NCBI GenBank assembly: GCA_021812735.1
Contig: JAKAMV010000159.1
Span: forward strand, 1-13,849
Reading direction: 5' to 3'
DNA length: 13,849 nt
Source of the DNA: Chloroflexota bacterium
Lineage (GTDB): Bacteria; Chloroflexota; Limnocylindria; Limnocylindrales; CSP1-4
The translations under genes were made by a program, and so were the position numbers. The number at the start of each line of letters is the position of its first letter. Positions within the stretch are counted from its first letter, which is position 1. Below the pieces are notes generated by a model. It saw only the letters and a program-made list of their open reading frames with translations. It ran no database searches and was not told where the DNA came from. Below, in pieces: positions 6,936 to 13,849 of this stretch.

Positions 6936-6953
6936 GGCGCCCGGTTGGGTGCC
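6936..6953 (+). terminator. Hairpin after trkA without a T tract
   Basis: GGCGCCC (6936-6942), loop GGTT, GGGTGCC (6947-6953) gives a 7-bp stem with one G-U pair, 15 nt after the second trkA stop. No run of T follows, so it is not a standard intrinsic terminator; it could be an mRNA 3'-end stabiliser or chance in GC-rich DNA. Confidence 0.25.
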
Positions 6954-6985
6954 GCTCGGCAGCCGGATCCGGCAAGACCGCAGCC

Positions 6986-7030
6986 GCACTGTCGGGCCAG
7001 GCAGCACCGTCAAGCCGAACGGCACTGTCG
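6986..7030. repeat. Three short direct repeats at 18-nt spacing upstream of nagA
   Basis: GCACTGTCG (6986), GCACCGTCA (7004) and GCACTGTCG (7022) recur at exactly 18-nt intervals in the gap before nagA. A 12-nt perfect palindrome (GCCGGATCCGGC, 6962-6973) lies just upstream and a 14-nt one just downstream. Repeats in a regular array in front of a GlcNAc-catabolism gene could be regulator binding sites. No protein-binding consensus is recognised. Confidence 0.35.
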
Positions 7031-7040
7031 CGGGTGGGGG

Positions 7041-7054
7041 CGGTCGCGCGACCG
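7041..7054. promoter_or_regulatory. 14-nt perfect palindrome upstream of nagA
   Basis: CGGTCGCGCGACCG is a perfect inverted repeat centred between 7047 and 7048, about 45 nt before the nagA GTG. It could be an operator for a dimeric regulator. It is not the NagC or NagR consensus known to me, and short GC palindromes arise easily in such DNA. Confidence 0.3.
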
Positions 7055-7099
7055 TCACGGGCAGCGGACTGGTCGGCAAGAAGTCGGGAGGCCGGGGCA

Positions 7100-8245
7100 G
7101 TGGAGAGCGAGACGGTCGTCGGCGGCAGGCTGGTGCTGGACGGGGGTGTCGTCCCGGGGCGCGTCATCGTCGCCGGCGGGCGTATCGCGACCGTCGAGCC
7201 GGACGAATCCGAGGCGGCAGGCCCGTGGGTCATGCCGGGGTTCGTCGACGTCCACGTGCATGGATGGGGCGGCCACGACGCGATGGGGCCCGATGGAGCG
7301 CTCGACGGCATGGCCCGGGCGCTGCTGCGCCGCGGCGTGACGTCATTTCTGCCCACCGCGGTCACCGCGCCGTTGGAGGAGCTTCGGGCCTTCGCGGACC
7401 GCGTCCGCCGCTGGATGCCGGTGGCGTGCGACGACGGCGCCGCTCCACTCGGGTTCAACCTGGAGGGCCCGTTCATCTCGCCCCAGCGGGTCGGTGCCCA
7501 GAACCCGACGTTCGTGCGCGCCCCGGCTGACGTGCCGGTCGCCGACCTGGAGCCGCTGCTCCAGGGGCTGCGCCTGACGACGATCGCCCCGGAGAGCCCC
7601 GGCGCGTTGACCCTGATCGGATGGCTGCGCGCGCGCGGCGTGGTGGCCTCCCTTGGCCACTCGGTGGCCGACGCCGAAGCGGCCCAGGCCGGGTACGACG
7701 CGGGAGCAAGGACGACGACACATCTCTTCAATGCCATGTCCGGCGTGCATCAGCACACGCCGGGGTTGGCGGCCGTGGCGCTCGCGCGGGACGACGTGTA
7801 CACCGAGCTGATCGCCGACGGGCACCACGTCGACCGGGTCCTCTGGCCACTCATCGTGCGCACCAAGCCGGCGGACCGGCTGATCCTCGTGAGCGACGCG
7901 ATCTCGCTCGCGGGGACCGCCGCGGAGCGCGGCGTGCTGGGCGGGCTCCCGGTCAGGGTCGACGGCGATCGCTGCACGCTCGTCTCGAACGGCGCGCTCG
8001 CCGGGTCCGTGATCGCGCTCGACACGGCGGTGCGGAACCTGGCCCGTTTCGGCGTCGACCTGCCGCGCGTGGCGGCGGCGGCCAGCGCCAACCCGCTGGC
8101 GCTGCTCGGGGTGACCGACCGAGGCCGTCTCGCGCCGGGACTGCGCGCGGACCTCGTCGAGCTCGACGATGCGTACGCGGTCCGCCGCGTGATGCGCGCG
8201 GGCGTCTGGCATACGGGTCCGACCGAGCGCACGGGCGAGGCCTGA
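7100..8245 (+). CDS. nagA: N-acetylglucosamine-6-phosphate deacetylase NagA
   Basis: NagA removes the acetyl group from GlcNAc-6-phosphate, giving glucosamine-6-phosphate for amino-sugar catabolism or cell-wall recycling. The 381-residue amidohydrolase shows the family's metal and catalytic residues: H52-V-H54 in VDVHVHGWGG, E122 in NLEGPFISP, H187 in SLGHSVADA, H208 in TTHLFNAMSGVHQ, and D266 in LVSDAIS. GRIATVEP near the N-terminus and ALTGVTDRGRL-type residues (ALLGVTDRGRLAPG) near the C-terminus form the small beta domain. GTG 7100 is preferred because GGGAGG (7086-7091) lies 8 nt upstream and the protein then begins with the first strand (ETVVGGRLVLDGG). The longer frame to 7034 adds only Arg/Ala/Ser-rich residues and runs over the 14-nt palindrome. 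No nagB or sugar transporter is in the window. Confidence 0.93.
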   Translation: MESETVVGGRLVLDGGVVPGRVIVAGGRIATVEPDESEAAGPWVMPGFVDVHVHGWGGHDAMGPDGALDGMARALLRRGVTSFLPTAVTAPLEELRAFADRVRRWMPVACDDGAAPLGFNLEGPFISPQRVGAQNPTFVRAPADVPVADLEPLLQGLRLTTIAPESPGALTLIGWLRARGVVASLGHSVADAEAAQAGYDAGARTTTHLFNAMSGVHQHTPGLAAVALARDDVYTELIADGHHVDRVLWPLIVRTKPADRLILVSDAISLAGTAAERGVLGGLPVRVDGDRCTLVSNGALAGSVIALDTAVRNLARFGVDLPRVAAAASANPLALLGVTDRGRLAPGLRADLVELDDAYAVRRVMRAGVWHTGPTERTGEA

Positions 8246-8297
8246 CGGAGACGCCCGGTCCGGCAGGCGCCGCATGCCTCGGGTCGCCTGCGGCGAC

Positions 8298-8330
8298 CGC
8301 CCAGTGGGCGCGCCATCGTCTGCTTTCTTA
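8298..8330 (+). terminator. Possible weak terminator after nagA
   Basis: A small hairpin CGCCC-AGT-GGGCG (8298-8310) is followed after about 12 nt by a pyrimidine-rich CTGCTTTCTT. Just upstream, GCAGGCG (8263-8269) can pair with CGCCTGC (8285-8291). The T tract is short and displaced, so termination is possible but unproven. It marks a likely boundary between nagA and the heat-shock operon. Confidence 0.3.
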
Positions 8331-8373
8331 CCACCCACTATGACATCGTGTGCGGTGAGGAATCAGCAACACT

Positions 8374-8394
8374 CTTGACAACAATGTTGTCATG
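8374..8394. promoter_or_regulatory. HAIR-like HspR operator (perfect 17-nt palindrome)
   Basis: TGACAACA-A-TGTTGTCA (8376-8392) is a perfect palindrome centred on A8384. Extended by two bases on each side it reads CTTGACA-N7-TGTCATG, the same 7+7+7 geometry as the actinobacterial HAIR element CTTGAGT-N7-ACTCAAG bound by HspR. Nine of 14 arm positions agree, including CTTGA on the left. It overlaps the -35 box, where a repressor would block RNA polymerase. The hspR gene is the second gene downstream. Binding by HspR is inferred. Confidence 0.6.
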
Positions 8395-8403
8395 GTTGAT
8401 GAT
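8375..8403 (+). promoter_or_regulatory. Promoter of the hsp20-hspR-lon-dnaJ-clpB operon
   Basis: A perfect -35 TTGACA (8375-8380), a 17-nt spacer and GATGAT (8398-8403, 4/6 match to TATAAT) make a SigA-type promoter. The surrounding 80 nt is noticeably richer in A and T than the genes. Transcription would begin near 8410, leaving a leader of about 100 nt before hsp20. The -35 lies inside the palindromic operator. Confidence 0.6.
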
Positions 8404-8440
8404 GTCGGCACGTGATGCGCGGGTGAGCGGAGAGCCGCCC

Positions 8441-8462
8441 CTCCGGCCGCCCAGGGCCGGAG
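8441..8462 (+). other. Stable hairpin in the hsp20 leader
   Basis: CTCCGGCC (8441-8448), loop GCCCAG, GGCCGGAG (8455-8462) forms a perfect 8-bp GC-rich stem. The sequence CCCTCC (8439-8444), partly inside this stem, is also exactly complementary to GGAGGG (8496-8501) of the hsp20 Shine-Dalgarno region, so two exclusive folds are possible. The isolated hairpin looks more stable and would leave the ribosome site free. Regulatory meaning is unproven. Confidence 0.4.
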
Positions 8463-8510
8463 CCGCATCTGCTGACTGAGTGGTGGATCGCCACAGGAGG
8501 GTGCCAGACC

Positions 8511-9011
8511 ATGAGCATGATGCGCAGGCCGAGTCCCTTCGGCGAACTCGTCTCGCTACGCCAAGCGATGGACCGGCTGTTCGAGGACTCGTTCGTCCGA
8601 CCGCGCGGGTGGTCGAGCGGGGCGGAGGAAGGCGTGCTGCCCCTCGACATCTACCGCACCGACGATGCGCTCGTCGTGAAGGCGGCGCTCCCCGGGGTCC
8701 AGCCGGAGGACGTGTCGGTGAGTGTGGAGGGTGACACCCTCACGATCAGCGGCGAGTTCAAGGAGGAACGCCGCGAGAAGGAGCGTGGGTACCTGTTCCA
8801 GGAACTTCGCCGCGGCCGATATAGCCGCACGGTGCAGCTCCCGGGCGACGTGAACCCGGACGAGGCCGCGGCCCACTACGAGCACGGCGTGCTCACGCTC
8901 ACGCTGCCCAAGCGTGCGGAGGCGCGGCCGCGCCAGATCAGGATCACGCCCAAGACCGATGCCCAGACCAACGCCGACGCCTCCGCCGGCCAGTCGTCCC
9001 AGAGCCACTGA
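8511..9011 (+). CDS. Small heat shock protein Hsp20 (alpha-crystallin family)
   Basis: An ATP-independent holdase that binds unfolding proteins and hands them to the disaggregase and Hsp70 systems. The 166-residue protein has a short N-terminal arm (about 1-42), the alpha-crystallin domain from LPLDIYRTDDALVVKAALPGV to GVLTLTLPKR (about 43-136, with the GVLTLTLPK signature), and a C-terminal tail with an I-x-I motif (I143-R-I145) that docks between dimers, followed by a polar tail. ATG 8511 has AGGAGG (8495-8500) 10 nt upstream; ATG codons at 8517 and 8520 are less well spaced. It is the first gene of the operon, directly downstream of the HAIR-like operator, and hspR begins 16 nt after its stop. 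Confidence 0.95.
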   Translation: MSMMRRPSPFGELVSLRQAMDRLFEDSFVRPRGWSSGAEEGVLPLDIYRTDDALVVKAALPGVQPEDVSVSVEGDTLTISGEFKEERREKERGYLFQELRRGRYSRTVQLPGDVNPDEAAAHYEHGVLTLTLPKRAEARPRQIRITPKTDAQTNADASAGQSSQSH

Positions 9012-9027
9012 GCGGGACCAGCCGGAC

Positions 9028-9393
9028 GTGCGCGACCGGGTACGAGATCCAAGCCAGCCGGTTTACGTGATCAGCGTCGCGGCGAGTATCGTGCGGGTGC
9101 ATCCGCGGACCCTGCGGATCTACGAGGACGAAGGGCTGCTCTGCCCGGCGCGCACGCCCACGAACATCCGACTCTATTCCGAACGAGACTTGCGCCGGGT
9201 CCTCTGGATCCGGCACCTGACGCAGAACCTGGGGGTCAACCTGGCCGGGGTCCGCGTCCTCTTCGAACTCGAAGAGAAGCTCGGAACCCCGATCCTGGAG
9301 GCCCTCTACACGGAACCGACCACAGACGCGGACGCGGACGTGCCGCCGGAACAGCCTCCCGCGGCGCACCGTCCGTCCCCCAGCAGGAGATGA
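9028..9393 (+). CDS. hspR: HspR, MerR-family heat-shock repressor
   Basis: The product closely matches HspR: YVISVAA (residues 13-19), the helix-turn-helix core [15 protein letters not shown] (24-38), P-x-R-T-x2-N-x-R-x-YS (40-51), then [19 protein letters not shown]. HspR represses chaperone genes by binding HAIR inverted repeats; in Streptomyces it does so with DnaK as co-repressor and controls dnaK, clpB and lon. GTG 9028 gives 121 residues and starts just before the conserved YVIS strand. The frame is open upstream into hsp20, and GTG 9067 would cut the first strand. The ribosome site is weak. The C-terminus is an acidic then Pro/Arg-rich tail with no recognised domain. The stop overlaps the region between the lon Shine-Dalgarno sequence and ATG. 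It probably regulates its own operon through the site at 8374. Confidence 0.92.
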   Translation: MRDRVRDPSQPVYVISVAASIVRVHPRTLRIYEDEGLLCPARTPTNIRLYSERDLRRVLWIRHLTQNLGVNLAGVRVLFELEEKLGTPILEALYTEPTTDADADVPPEQPPAAHRPSPSRR

Positions 9394-9400
9394 GAGCGCC

Positions 9401-11896
9401 ATGACAGATCGACCGTCGAGCCCGGACGAGACACCGCCGCCGAACGAGACGCCCGGCACGGGTCGCCGCGACCTGCCCCTGCTCGCCCTGCGCGAGACGG
9501 TGATCTTCCCAGAGATGATCGTCCCGCTGCAGGTGGGCCGTGAGAAGTCGGTGAAGGCCCTGAACGCCGCCGTCGCCGAGTCGAGCCCAATCGCGCTCGT
9601 CACCCAGCGCCAGGCCGATCGTGAGGAGATCAACGATCCCTCTGAGCTCTATGGCGTGGGCACCCTCGCCAAGGTCGCCCAGGTCGTGCAGCTGCAGGAC
9701 GGCACCGTCCGCGCGATCGTCCAGGGACAGCAGCGGTTGCGCGTCCTCGGGTTCCGCCAGACCGACCCGTACATCGTCGCTACCGTCGAGCCACTCGAGG
9801 ACGAGAAACCCACCGGGCTCGAAGTCCAGGCGCTGATGCGCTCGGTCCAATCGCAGATCGAGCAGTACGTGCAGTCCGGGGCGCCCGTGCCCCCAGAGGC
9901 GGCCGTCGCGGCCCGCAACATCACCGAACCGGGGCTACTGGCCGACATGGTCGCGTACAGCCCCGACATGAGCACCGAGCAACGCCAGGAGCTCCTCGAG
10001 ACCGCCGACGTCGTCGAGCGGCTGCGCCTCGTCTCCACCTTCCTGGCCCGCCAGATCGAGATCCTCGAGCTGAAGGGGAAGATCCAGTCCGAGGTCAAGT
10101 CCGAAATGGACAAGACCCAGCGCGAGTACATCCTGCGCGAGCAGCTGAAGGCGATCCAGCGCGAGCTGGGCGAGGAGGACCCGCAGCAGGCGGAGATCAA
10201 CGAGCTCCGCGACAAGGTCGAGGCAGCGGGCATGCCCGACGAGGTGAAGGCGCGGGCGATCAAGGAGATCGATCGGATGAGCCGGATCCCGTCGGCCTCC
10301 CCCGAGGTCGGCGTGATCCGCACCTACGTCGACTGGCTGATCGGCCTGCCCTGGAACGTCGCCACGGAGGACAACCTCGACATCCGACAGGCCGCGAAGA
10401 TCCTCGACGAGGACCACTACGGCCTGGAGAAGGTGAAGGAGCGCATCCTCGAGTACCTCGCGGTGCGCACCCTCGCGGCCACCATCCGCAGCCCGATCCT
10501 CGCCTTCGTGGGGCCGCCCGGCGTGGGCAAGACGTCGCTGGGCAAGAGCATCGCGCGGGCGATGGGCCGCAAGTTCGTGCGGATGAGCCTGGGCGGCATC
10601 CACGACGAGGCGGAGATCCGCGGGCACCGGCGCACCTATATCGGGGCGCTGCCCGGCCGCATCATCCAGAGCATCAAACAGGCCGGCTCGAACAACCCCG
10701 TCTTCATGCTCGACGAGATCGACAAGATCGGCATGGACTTCCGCGGCGATCCGAGCTCGGCGCTCCTCGAGGTGCTCGACCCGGAGCAGAACAACACCTT
10801 CCAGGACAACTACCTGGAGGTGCCGTTCGACCTCTCGAAGGTGCTCTTCATCGCGACGGGGAACCTGCTCGACCCGATCCCGGCGGCCCTGCGCGACCGC
10901 ATGGAGGTCATCCAGCTGCCCGGGTACACGCAGCAGGAGAAGATCGAGATCGGCCGGCGCTTCCTGATCCCCAAGCAGATGACCAACCACGGGCTGACGC
11001 CGAAGCACATCGAGATCACCGATGCGGCGCTGACGCAGCTGGTCCAGGCATACACGCACGAGGCGGGCGTCCGCAACCTCGAGCGGGAGATGGCCAACAT
11101 CATGCGCAAGGTCGCCAAGACCGTGGCCGAGGGGCGCAAGCGCAAGACCGTCGTCGACGTCAAGAAGCTCGACGAATTCCTGGGGCCGCCGCGCTACGAG
11201 TACGGCGAGCTCGAACCGGAAGACCAGGTCGGGGCGGCCACGGGGCTCGTCGTGACGGAGACCGGCGGCGATATCGTCGCCGTCGAGGTGACCCGCATGG
11301 AGGGGCGCGAGGACTTCATCCTGACGGGCCAACTGGGCGAGGTGATGCGCGAGTCGGCCCGCGCTGGGCTCTCCTGGACCCGCGCCCATGCCCGCGAGCT
11401 GGGGATCTCGCGCGAAGTGTTCGAGAAGAACACCCTGCACATCCACGTGCCGGCGGGCGCCATCCCGAAGGACGGGCCGTCCGCAGGCATCACGATGGCC
11501 ACGGCGATCGTGAGCGCGCTGACCGGCATCCCGGTCCGCAAGGACGTGGCGATGACGGGCGAGATCACGCTCCGCGGCCGGGTCCTGCCGATCGGCGGAC
11601 TGAAGAGCAAGATCCTCGCGGCCCACCTCGCGGGGGCCAGCACGGTGATCCTGCCCAAGCGTAACGAGAAGGATCTTCGGGACATCCCGGAGGAGATCCG
11701 CAAGCAGATCAAGCTGGTCCTCGTCGAGAACATGGACCAGGTGCTCGAGGCGGCCCTCCGACGGCGCCCCACCGCGTTGCCGGAGCCGCCCCTCGAGCCG
11801 CAGCCGCAGCGCGAGCCCGCGCTGCCCGAGGCCGCGTCGGTGGGGCGGACTCCGTTCCCCCCGGCTCCGGCGGTGGTCGGTGGAATCGAGCACTGA
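9401..11896 (+). CDS. lon: ATP-dependent protease Lon (LonA)
   Basis: Lon is a hexameric AAA+ serine protease that degrades misfolded and regulatory proteins in the cytosol. The 831-residue protein has the full LonA order: N-terminal substrate domain (about 22-220, from [19 protein letters not shown]), a coiled-coil linker ([21 protein letters not shown]), the AAA+ module with Walker A GPPGVGKT (371-378) and Walker B VFMLDEID (434-441), and the protease domain with catalytic Ser694 in KDGPSAGI and Lys737 in GGLKSK, spaced 43 residues as in the E. coli Ser679/Lys722 dyad. AGGAG (9385-9389) lies 11 nt before ATG 9401 and overlaps the end of hspR. A Pro-rich tail of about 45 residues follows the protease domain. 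In Streptomyces lon is an HspR target, which agrees with its place directly after hspR. Confidence 0.98.
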   Translation: MTDRPSSPDETPPPNETPGTGRRDLPLLALRETVIFPEMIVPLQVGREKSVKALNAAVAESSPIALVTQRQADREEINDPSELYGVGTLAKVAQVVQLQDGTVRAIVQGQQRLRVLGFRQTDPYIVATVEPLEDEKPTGLEVQALMRSVQSQIEQYVQSGAPVPPEAAVAARNITEPGLLADMVAYSPDMSTEQRQELLETADVVERLRLVSTFLARQIEILELKGKIQSEVKSEMDKTQREYILREQLKAIQRELGEEDPQQAEINELRDKVEAAGMPDEVKARAIKEIDRMSRIPSASPEVGVIRTYVDWLIGLPWNVATEDNLDIRQAAKILDEDHYGLEKVKERILEYLAVRTLAATIRSPILAFVGPPGVGKTSLGKSIARAMGRKFVRMSLGGIHDEAEIRGHRRTYIGALPGRIIQSIKQAGSNNPVFMLDEIDKIGMDFRGDPSSALLEVLDPEQNNTFQDNYLEVPFDLSKVLFIATGNLLDPIPAALRDRMEVIQLPGYTQQEKIEIGRRFLIPKQMTNHGLTPKHIEITDAALTQLVQAYTHEAGVRNLEREMANIMRKVAKTVAEGRKRKTVVDVKKLDEFLGPPRYEYGELEPEDQVGAATGLVVTETGGDIVAVEVTRMEGREDFILTGQLGEVMRESARAGLSWTRAHARELGISREVFEKNTLHIHVPAGAIPKDGPSAGITMATAIVSALTGIPVRKDVAMTGEITLRGRVLPIGGLKSKILAAHLAGASTVILPKRNEKDLRDIPEEIRKQIKLVLVENMDQVLEAALRRRPTALPEPPLEPQPQREPALPEAASVGRTPFPPAPAVVGGIEH

Positions 11897-11903
11897 ACCA
11901 GCG

Positions 11904-11932
11904 GCGGTCCGCGCACCCGCGGCGCGGACCGC
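11904..11932 (+). other. Strong stem-loop between lon and dnaJ
   Basis: GCGGTCCGCGC (11904-11914) pairs perfectly with GCGCGGACCGC (11922-11932) around a 7-nt loop: 11 bp, almost all G-C. It fills the 49-nt lon-dnaJ gap and ends 13 nt before the dnaJ ATG. No T tract follows, so a normal intrinsic terminator is unlikely. It could attenuate transcription, protect the lon message, or affect dnaJ initiation. Confidence 0.6.
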
Positions 11933-11945
11933 GACCTGACGTGCG

Positions 11946-13037
11946 ATGGAGTACAAGGACTACTACGCAATCCTGGGAGTGCCGCGGACGGCGAGCCAGG
12001 CCGAGATCAAGAAGGCCTACCGCCGGCTTGCCCGCCAGCACCACCCGGATCTGAACAAAGGGAACGCCGACGCCGAGCGGCGCTTCAAGGAGATCAACGA
12101 GGCGCATGCCGTGCTCGGAGATCCCGAGAAGCGCAAGGCCTACGACACACTCGGCGCCGACTGGGCGGCCTACCAGCAGGCCGGCGCCGCGGGCGCCACG
12201 GGGAACCCCTTCGCGGACTTCGTGCGCCGTTCGTACGCGGGGGGCGCCGGTACGGCGCCCGGGGGCATCCGGTTCGAGTACCGAGGCAACGCGGAGGACC
12301 TCTCGGGCTTCAGCGACTTCTTCCGCATGTTCTTCGGCGGGGCGCCCGGCACCGGCACGGGGCGCTCCTCGTCGACGAGCGCCGGTTCGACGGGCACCGG
12401 CGGGCTCGGCTACGACGACCTCCTGGGCGGCCTCGGCTTCGAGATGCCGACGGGCCGGACGACCGGACGGCGGACGCGGGCGGCGGGCGGGTCGCGGCCA
12501 GGCCCCCCACAGGACGTCGAGGCCGAGACGGAGGTGACGCTCGAGGAGGTCTTCCGCGGCACGACGCGGCTGCTGCAGGTGGGCAACCGGCGCTACGAGG
12601 TCAAGATCCCGGCGGGCGTGGCGGATGGGCAGCGCATCCGCTTGAGCGGCAAAGCCGGCAGTGGGCCCGGCGCCGGCGACGTCTATGTCCGCATCCGCGT
12701 CCTCCCCCACCCGACGTTCGAGCGGAACGGCGCGGACCTCACCCGCGAGCTGCCCATCCCGCTGCGGGTGGCGCTGCTCGGCGGCGAGGTGCCCGTGGAG
12801 ACGATCGCAGGCACGCGCCTGCTGCTCCGGATCCCGCCCGAGACACAGAACGGGCGGCTCTTCCGGCTGGCGGGGCAGGGCCTCCCGCGCCTGCGCGGCG
12901 AGGGCCGCGGCGACCTGTACGCGCGGGTGCGGGTGGTGCTCCCGACCCATCTCGACGAGCGCGCACGAGAACTCGCCGGCCGCTTCCTCGACGCGGCGGG
13001 CCAACCGGAGACGCGGCGCGCGGGCGCGTCGATCTGA
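11946..13037 (+). CDS. DnaJ-family co-chaperone without zinc fingers (CbpA-like)
   Basis: The 363-residue J-protein stimulates DnaK ATPase and delivers substrates. The N-terminal J domain (about 3-70) contains the HPD motif at residues 33-35 (RQHHPDL). A Gly/Phe/Ser/Thr-rich linker with an F-rich patch ([12 protein letters not shown]) runs to about 189. The two C-terminal beta domains follow (from [14 protein letters not shown], residue 190), with [20 protein letters not shown] and [12 protein letters not shown]. The four CxxCxGxG zinc motifs of classical DnaJ are absent, so this is a type II/CbpA-like protein. ATG 11946 starts the J domain as in homologues ([12 protein letters not shown]). 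No Shine-Dalgarno sequence is visible, only the strong stem-loop ending 13 nt upstream. No dnaK or grpE is in the window. Confidence 0.93.
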   Translation: MEYKDYYAILGVPRTASQAEIKKAYRRLARQHHPDLNKGNADAERRFKEINEAHAVLGDPEKRKAYDTLGADWAAYQQAGAAGATGNPFADFVRRSYAGGAGTAPGGIRFEYRGNAEDLSGFSDFFRMFFGGAPGTGTGRSSSTSAGSTGTGGLGYDDLLGGLGFEMPTGRTTGRRTRAAGGSRPGPPQDVEAETEVTLEEVFRGTTRLLQVGNRRYEVKIPAGVADGQRIRLSGKAGSGPGAGDVYVRIRVLPHPTFERNGADLTRELPIPLRVALLGGEVPVETIAGTRLLLRIPPETQNGRLFRLAGQGLPRLRGEGRGDLYARVRVVLPTHLDERARELAGRFLDAAGQPETRRAGASI

Positions 13038-13045
13038 CCGCGACG

Positions 13046-13096
13046 ATGCAACGCCACCACGACAGCGACGACGACAGCGAGAAGGATCGCCACTGA
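13046..13096 (+). CDS. Possible 16-codon leader ORF before clpB
   Basis: ATG 13046 to TGA 13094-13096 encodes a very charged 16-residue peptide (HHDSDDDSEKDRH at its C-terminus), ending 3 nt before the clpB ATG. It lies in a small repetitive GAC/AGC stretch. It has no clear Shine-Dalgarno sequence, and clpB itself has only a distant AAGGA (13082-13086, 13 nt away), so translation of this ORF could help clpB initiation. It may be chance. Confidence 0.2.
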   Translation: MQRHHDSDDDSEKDRH

Positions 13097-13099
13097 CAA

Positions 13100-13849
13100 A
13101 TGAAGCTCGACCGATACACCGAGAAGGCCCAACAGGCCATCGTGGACGCCCAGCGCCTGGCCACCGAGCAGCAGAGCCCGGTGCTGGACGCCGAGCACCT
13201 GCTGGCCGCCCTCCTCGAAGACGAGGAGGGGATCCCCGCCACCACCCTGCGGCGCCTCAACGCCGACCCGGGCGCCATCCGCATGGAGCTCGCGACGGTG
13301 CTCTCCCGCCGCGCACGGATCCAGGGCGGCTCACTCTCGCTCGATCCCCGGGCGCGCCAGATGCTGGAGCGTGCCGAGGACGAGGCGAAGCGGCTCAAAG
13401 ACGAGTACGTCTCCACCGAGCACCTGCTGCTTGCGGCGGCGGAGGCGGGCGGCGATGCTCAGCGCATCCTCGAGCGCCACGGCGCCTCCCACGAGCAGAT
13501 CCTGCAGGCGCTCGCCAGCGTCCGCGGCAGCCAGCGGGTCACCTCGCCCAACCCCGAGACGACCTACCAGGCGCTCGAGAAGTACGGGCGCGACCTGACC
13601 CGGGCCGCTCGCGAAGGCAAGCTCGACCCCGTGGTCGGGCGCGACGAGGAGATCCGGCGCGTCATCCAGGTGCTCAGCCGACGGACCAAGAACAACCCGG
13701 TGCTTATCGGCGAGCCCGGCGTCGGCAAGACCGCCATCGTCGAGGGCCTTGCCCAGCGCATCATGCGCGGTGACGTGCCCGAGACGCTCAAGGAGAAGCG
13801 CGTCATCGCGCTCGACATGGGCGCGCTGATCGCCGGCGCGAAGTACCGC
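13100..13849 (+). CDS. clpB: ClpB disaggregase, N-terminal part (3' end outside window)
   Basis: ClpB is the Hsp100 AAA+ disaggregase that works with DnaK, J-proteins and small heat shock proteins to resolubilise aggregates. The first 250 residues are present and open to the right edge. They comprise the double Clp_N repeat (about 1-145: [16 protein letters not shown]...[13 protein letters not shown], then [18 protein letters not shown]), the linker, and the start of the first AAA+ domain ([27 protein letters not shown]), with Walker A GEPGVGKT at residues 204-211 and [14 protein letters not shown] at the cut end. ClpB is preferred over ClpA/ClpC because of the YGRDLT...[15 protein letters not shown] and [23 protein letters not shown] wording typical of ClpB. 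ATG 13100 begins at the usual [11 protein letters not shown]. It is a known HspR target in Streptomyces and fits the operon's stress role. Confidence 0.95.
   Translation, partial: MKLDRYTEKAQQAIVDAQRLATEQQSPVLDAEHLLAALLEDEEGIPATTLRRLNADPGAIRMELATVLSRRARIQGGSLSLDPRARQMLERAEDEAKRLKDEYVSTEHLLLAAAEAGGDAQRILERHGASHEQILQALASVRGSQRVTSPNPETTYQALEKYGRDLTRAAREGKLDPVVGRDEEIRRVIQVLSRRTKNNPVLIGEPGVGKTAIVEGLAQRIMRGDVPETLKEKRVIALDMGALIAGAKYR

Noticed and set aside
8361..8375. CIRCE-like element (HrcA operator) before hsp20
   Set aside because: Only a loose resemblance to one half-site (AGCAACACTC), with no matching GAGTGCTAA arm at 9-nt spacing. The HAIR-like palindrome explains the region better.
11904..11940. 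Intrinsic terminator after lon
   Set aside because: The stem is strong but no T-rich tract follows, and dnaJ starts 13 nt later in the same direction.
9935..11956. 673-codon open frame on the minus strand opposite lon
   Set aside because: Same artefact: a Leu/Asp/Arg/His-rich chain with no motif, fully overlapped by a Lon gene with all catalytic motifs.
1..13849. CRISPR array, transposon ends, tRNA or rRNA genes
   Set aside because: No regularly spaced long repeats, transposase-like frames, terminal inverted repeats or tRNA cloverleaf landmarks were seen on either strand.

Overview
The window is a single-direction block of gene-dense, very GC-rich bacterial chromosome. All eleven recognisable genes lie on the + strand, and third codon positions are almost all G or C. 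Several starts are GTG, gaps are short, and at least two genes have an extended -10 motif only 6-8 nt before the ATG, as in leaderless transcripts. An HspR-controlled heat-shock cluster and an APC-type potassium transporter next to paired TrkA proteins recall Actinobacteria and high-GC Chloroflexota. I lean towards a high-GC Chloroflexota lineage, but the window has no rRNA or other decisive marker, so this is inference.

Layout. (1) 1-1189: C-terminal part of a sensor histidine kinase cut by the left edge. (2) 1190-1659: non-coding stretch with a small cluster of DnaA-box-like 9-mers. (3) 1660-3184: rsmG (16S rRNA m7G methyltransferase) and a YfcE/Metallophos_2-type phosphoesterase 4 nt downstream. 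(4) 3196-6921: a potassium module made of a KimA-family K+ importer with a C-terminal USP-like domain, a stand-alone universal stress protein, and two TrkA/RCK nucleotide-sensing proteins with TGATG-overlapping ends. (5) 7100-8245: nagA, preceded by short repeats and palindromes. (6) 8374-13849: a protein quality-control operon, hsp20 - hspR - lon - dnaJ(cbpA-like) - clpB (cut by the right edge).

How the parts work together. Region 4 is best read as one K+ uptake unit: KimA moves K+, and the RCK proteins (one N-domain only, one N+C domain) probably gate it in response to NAD(H) or another nucleotide. Region 6 combines a holdase (Hsp20), a J-protein, a disaggregase (ClpB) and an AAA+ protease (Lon) with their probable repressor HspR. 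A 17-nt perfect palindrome overlaps a TTGACA -35 box upstream of hsp20 and has the length and symmetry of an HspR (HAIR) operator, though its arms differ from the actinobacterial consensus. This suggests a self-contained heat-shock circuit in one transcription unit.

I found no mobile element, CRISPR array, tRNA, rRNA or obvious foreign island. The families are all known. The less usual material is in the regulatory DNA and in how the genes are combined.
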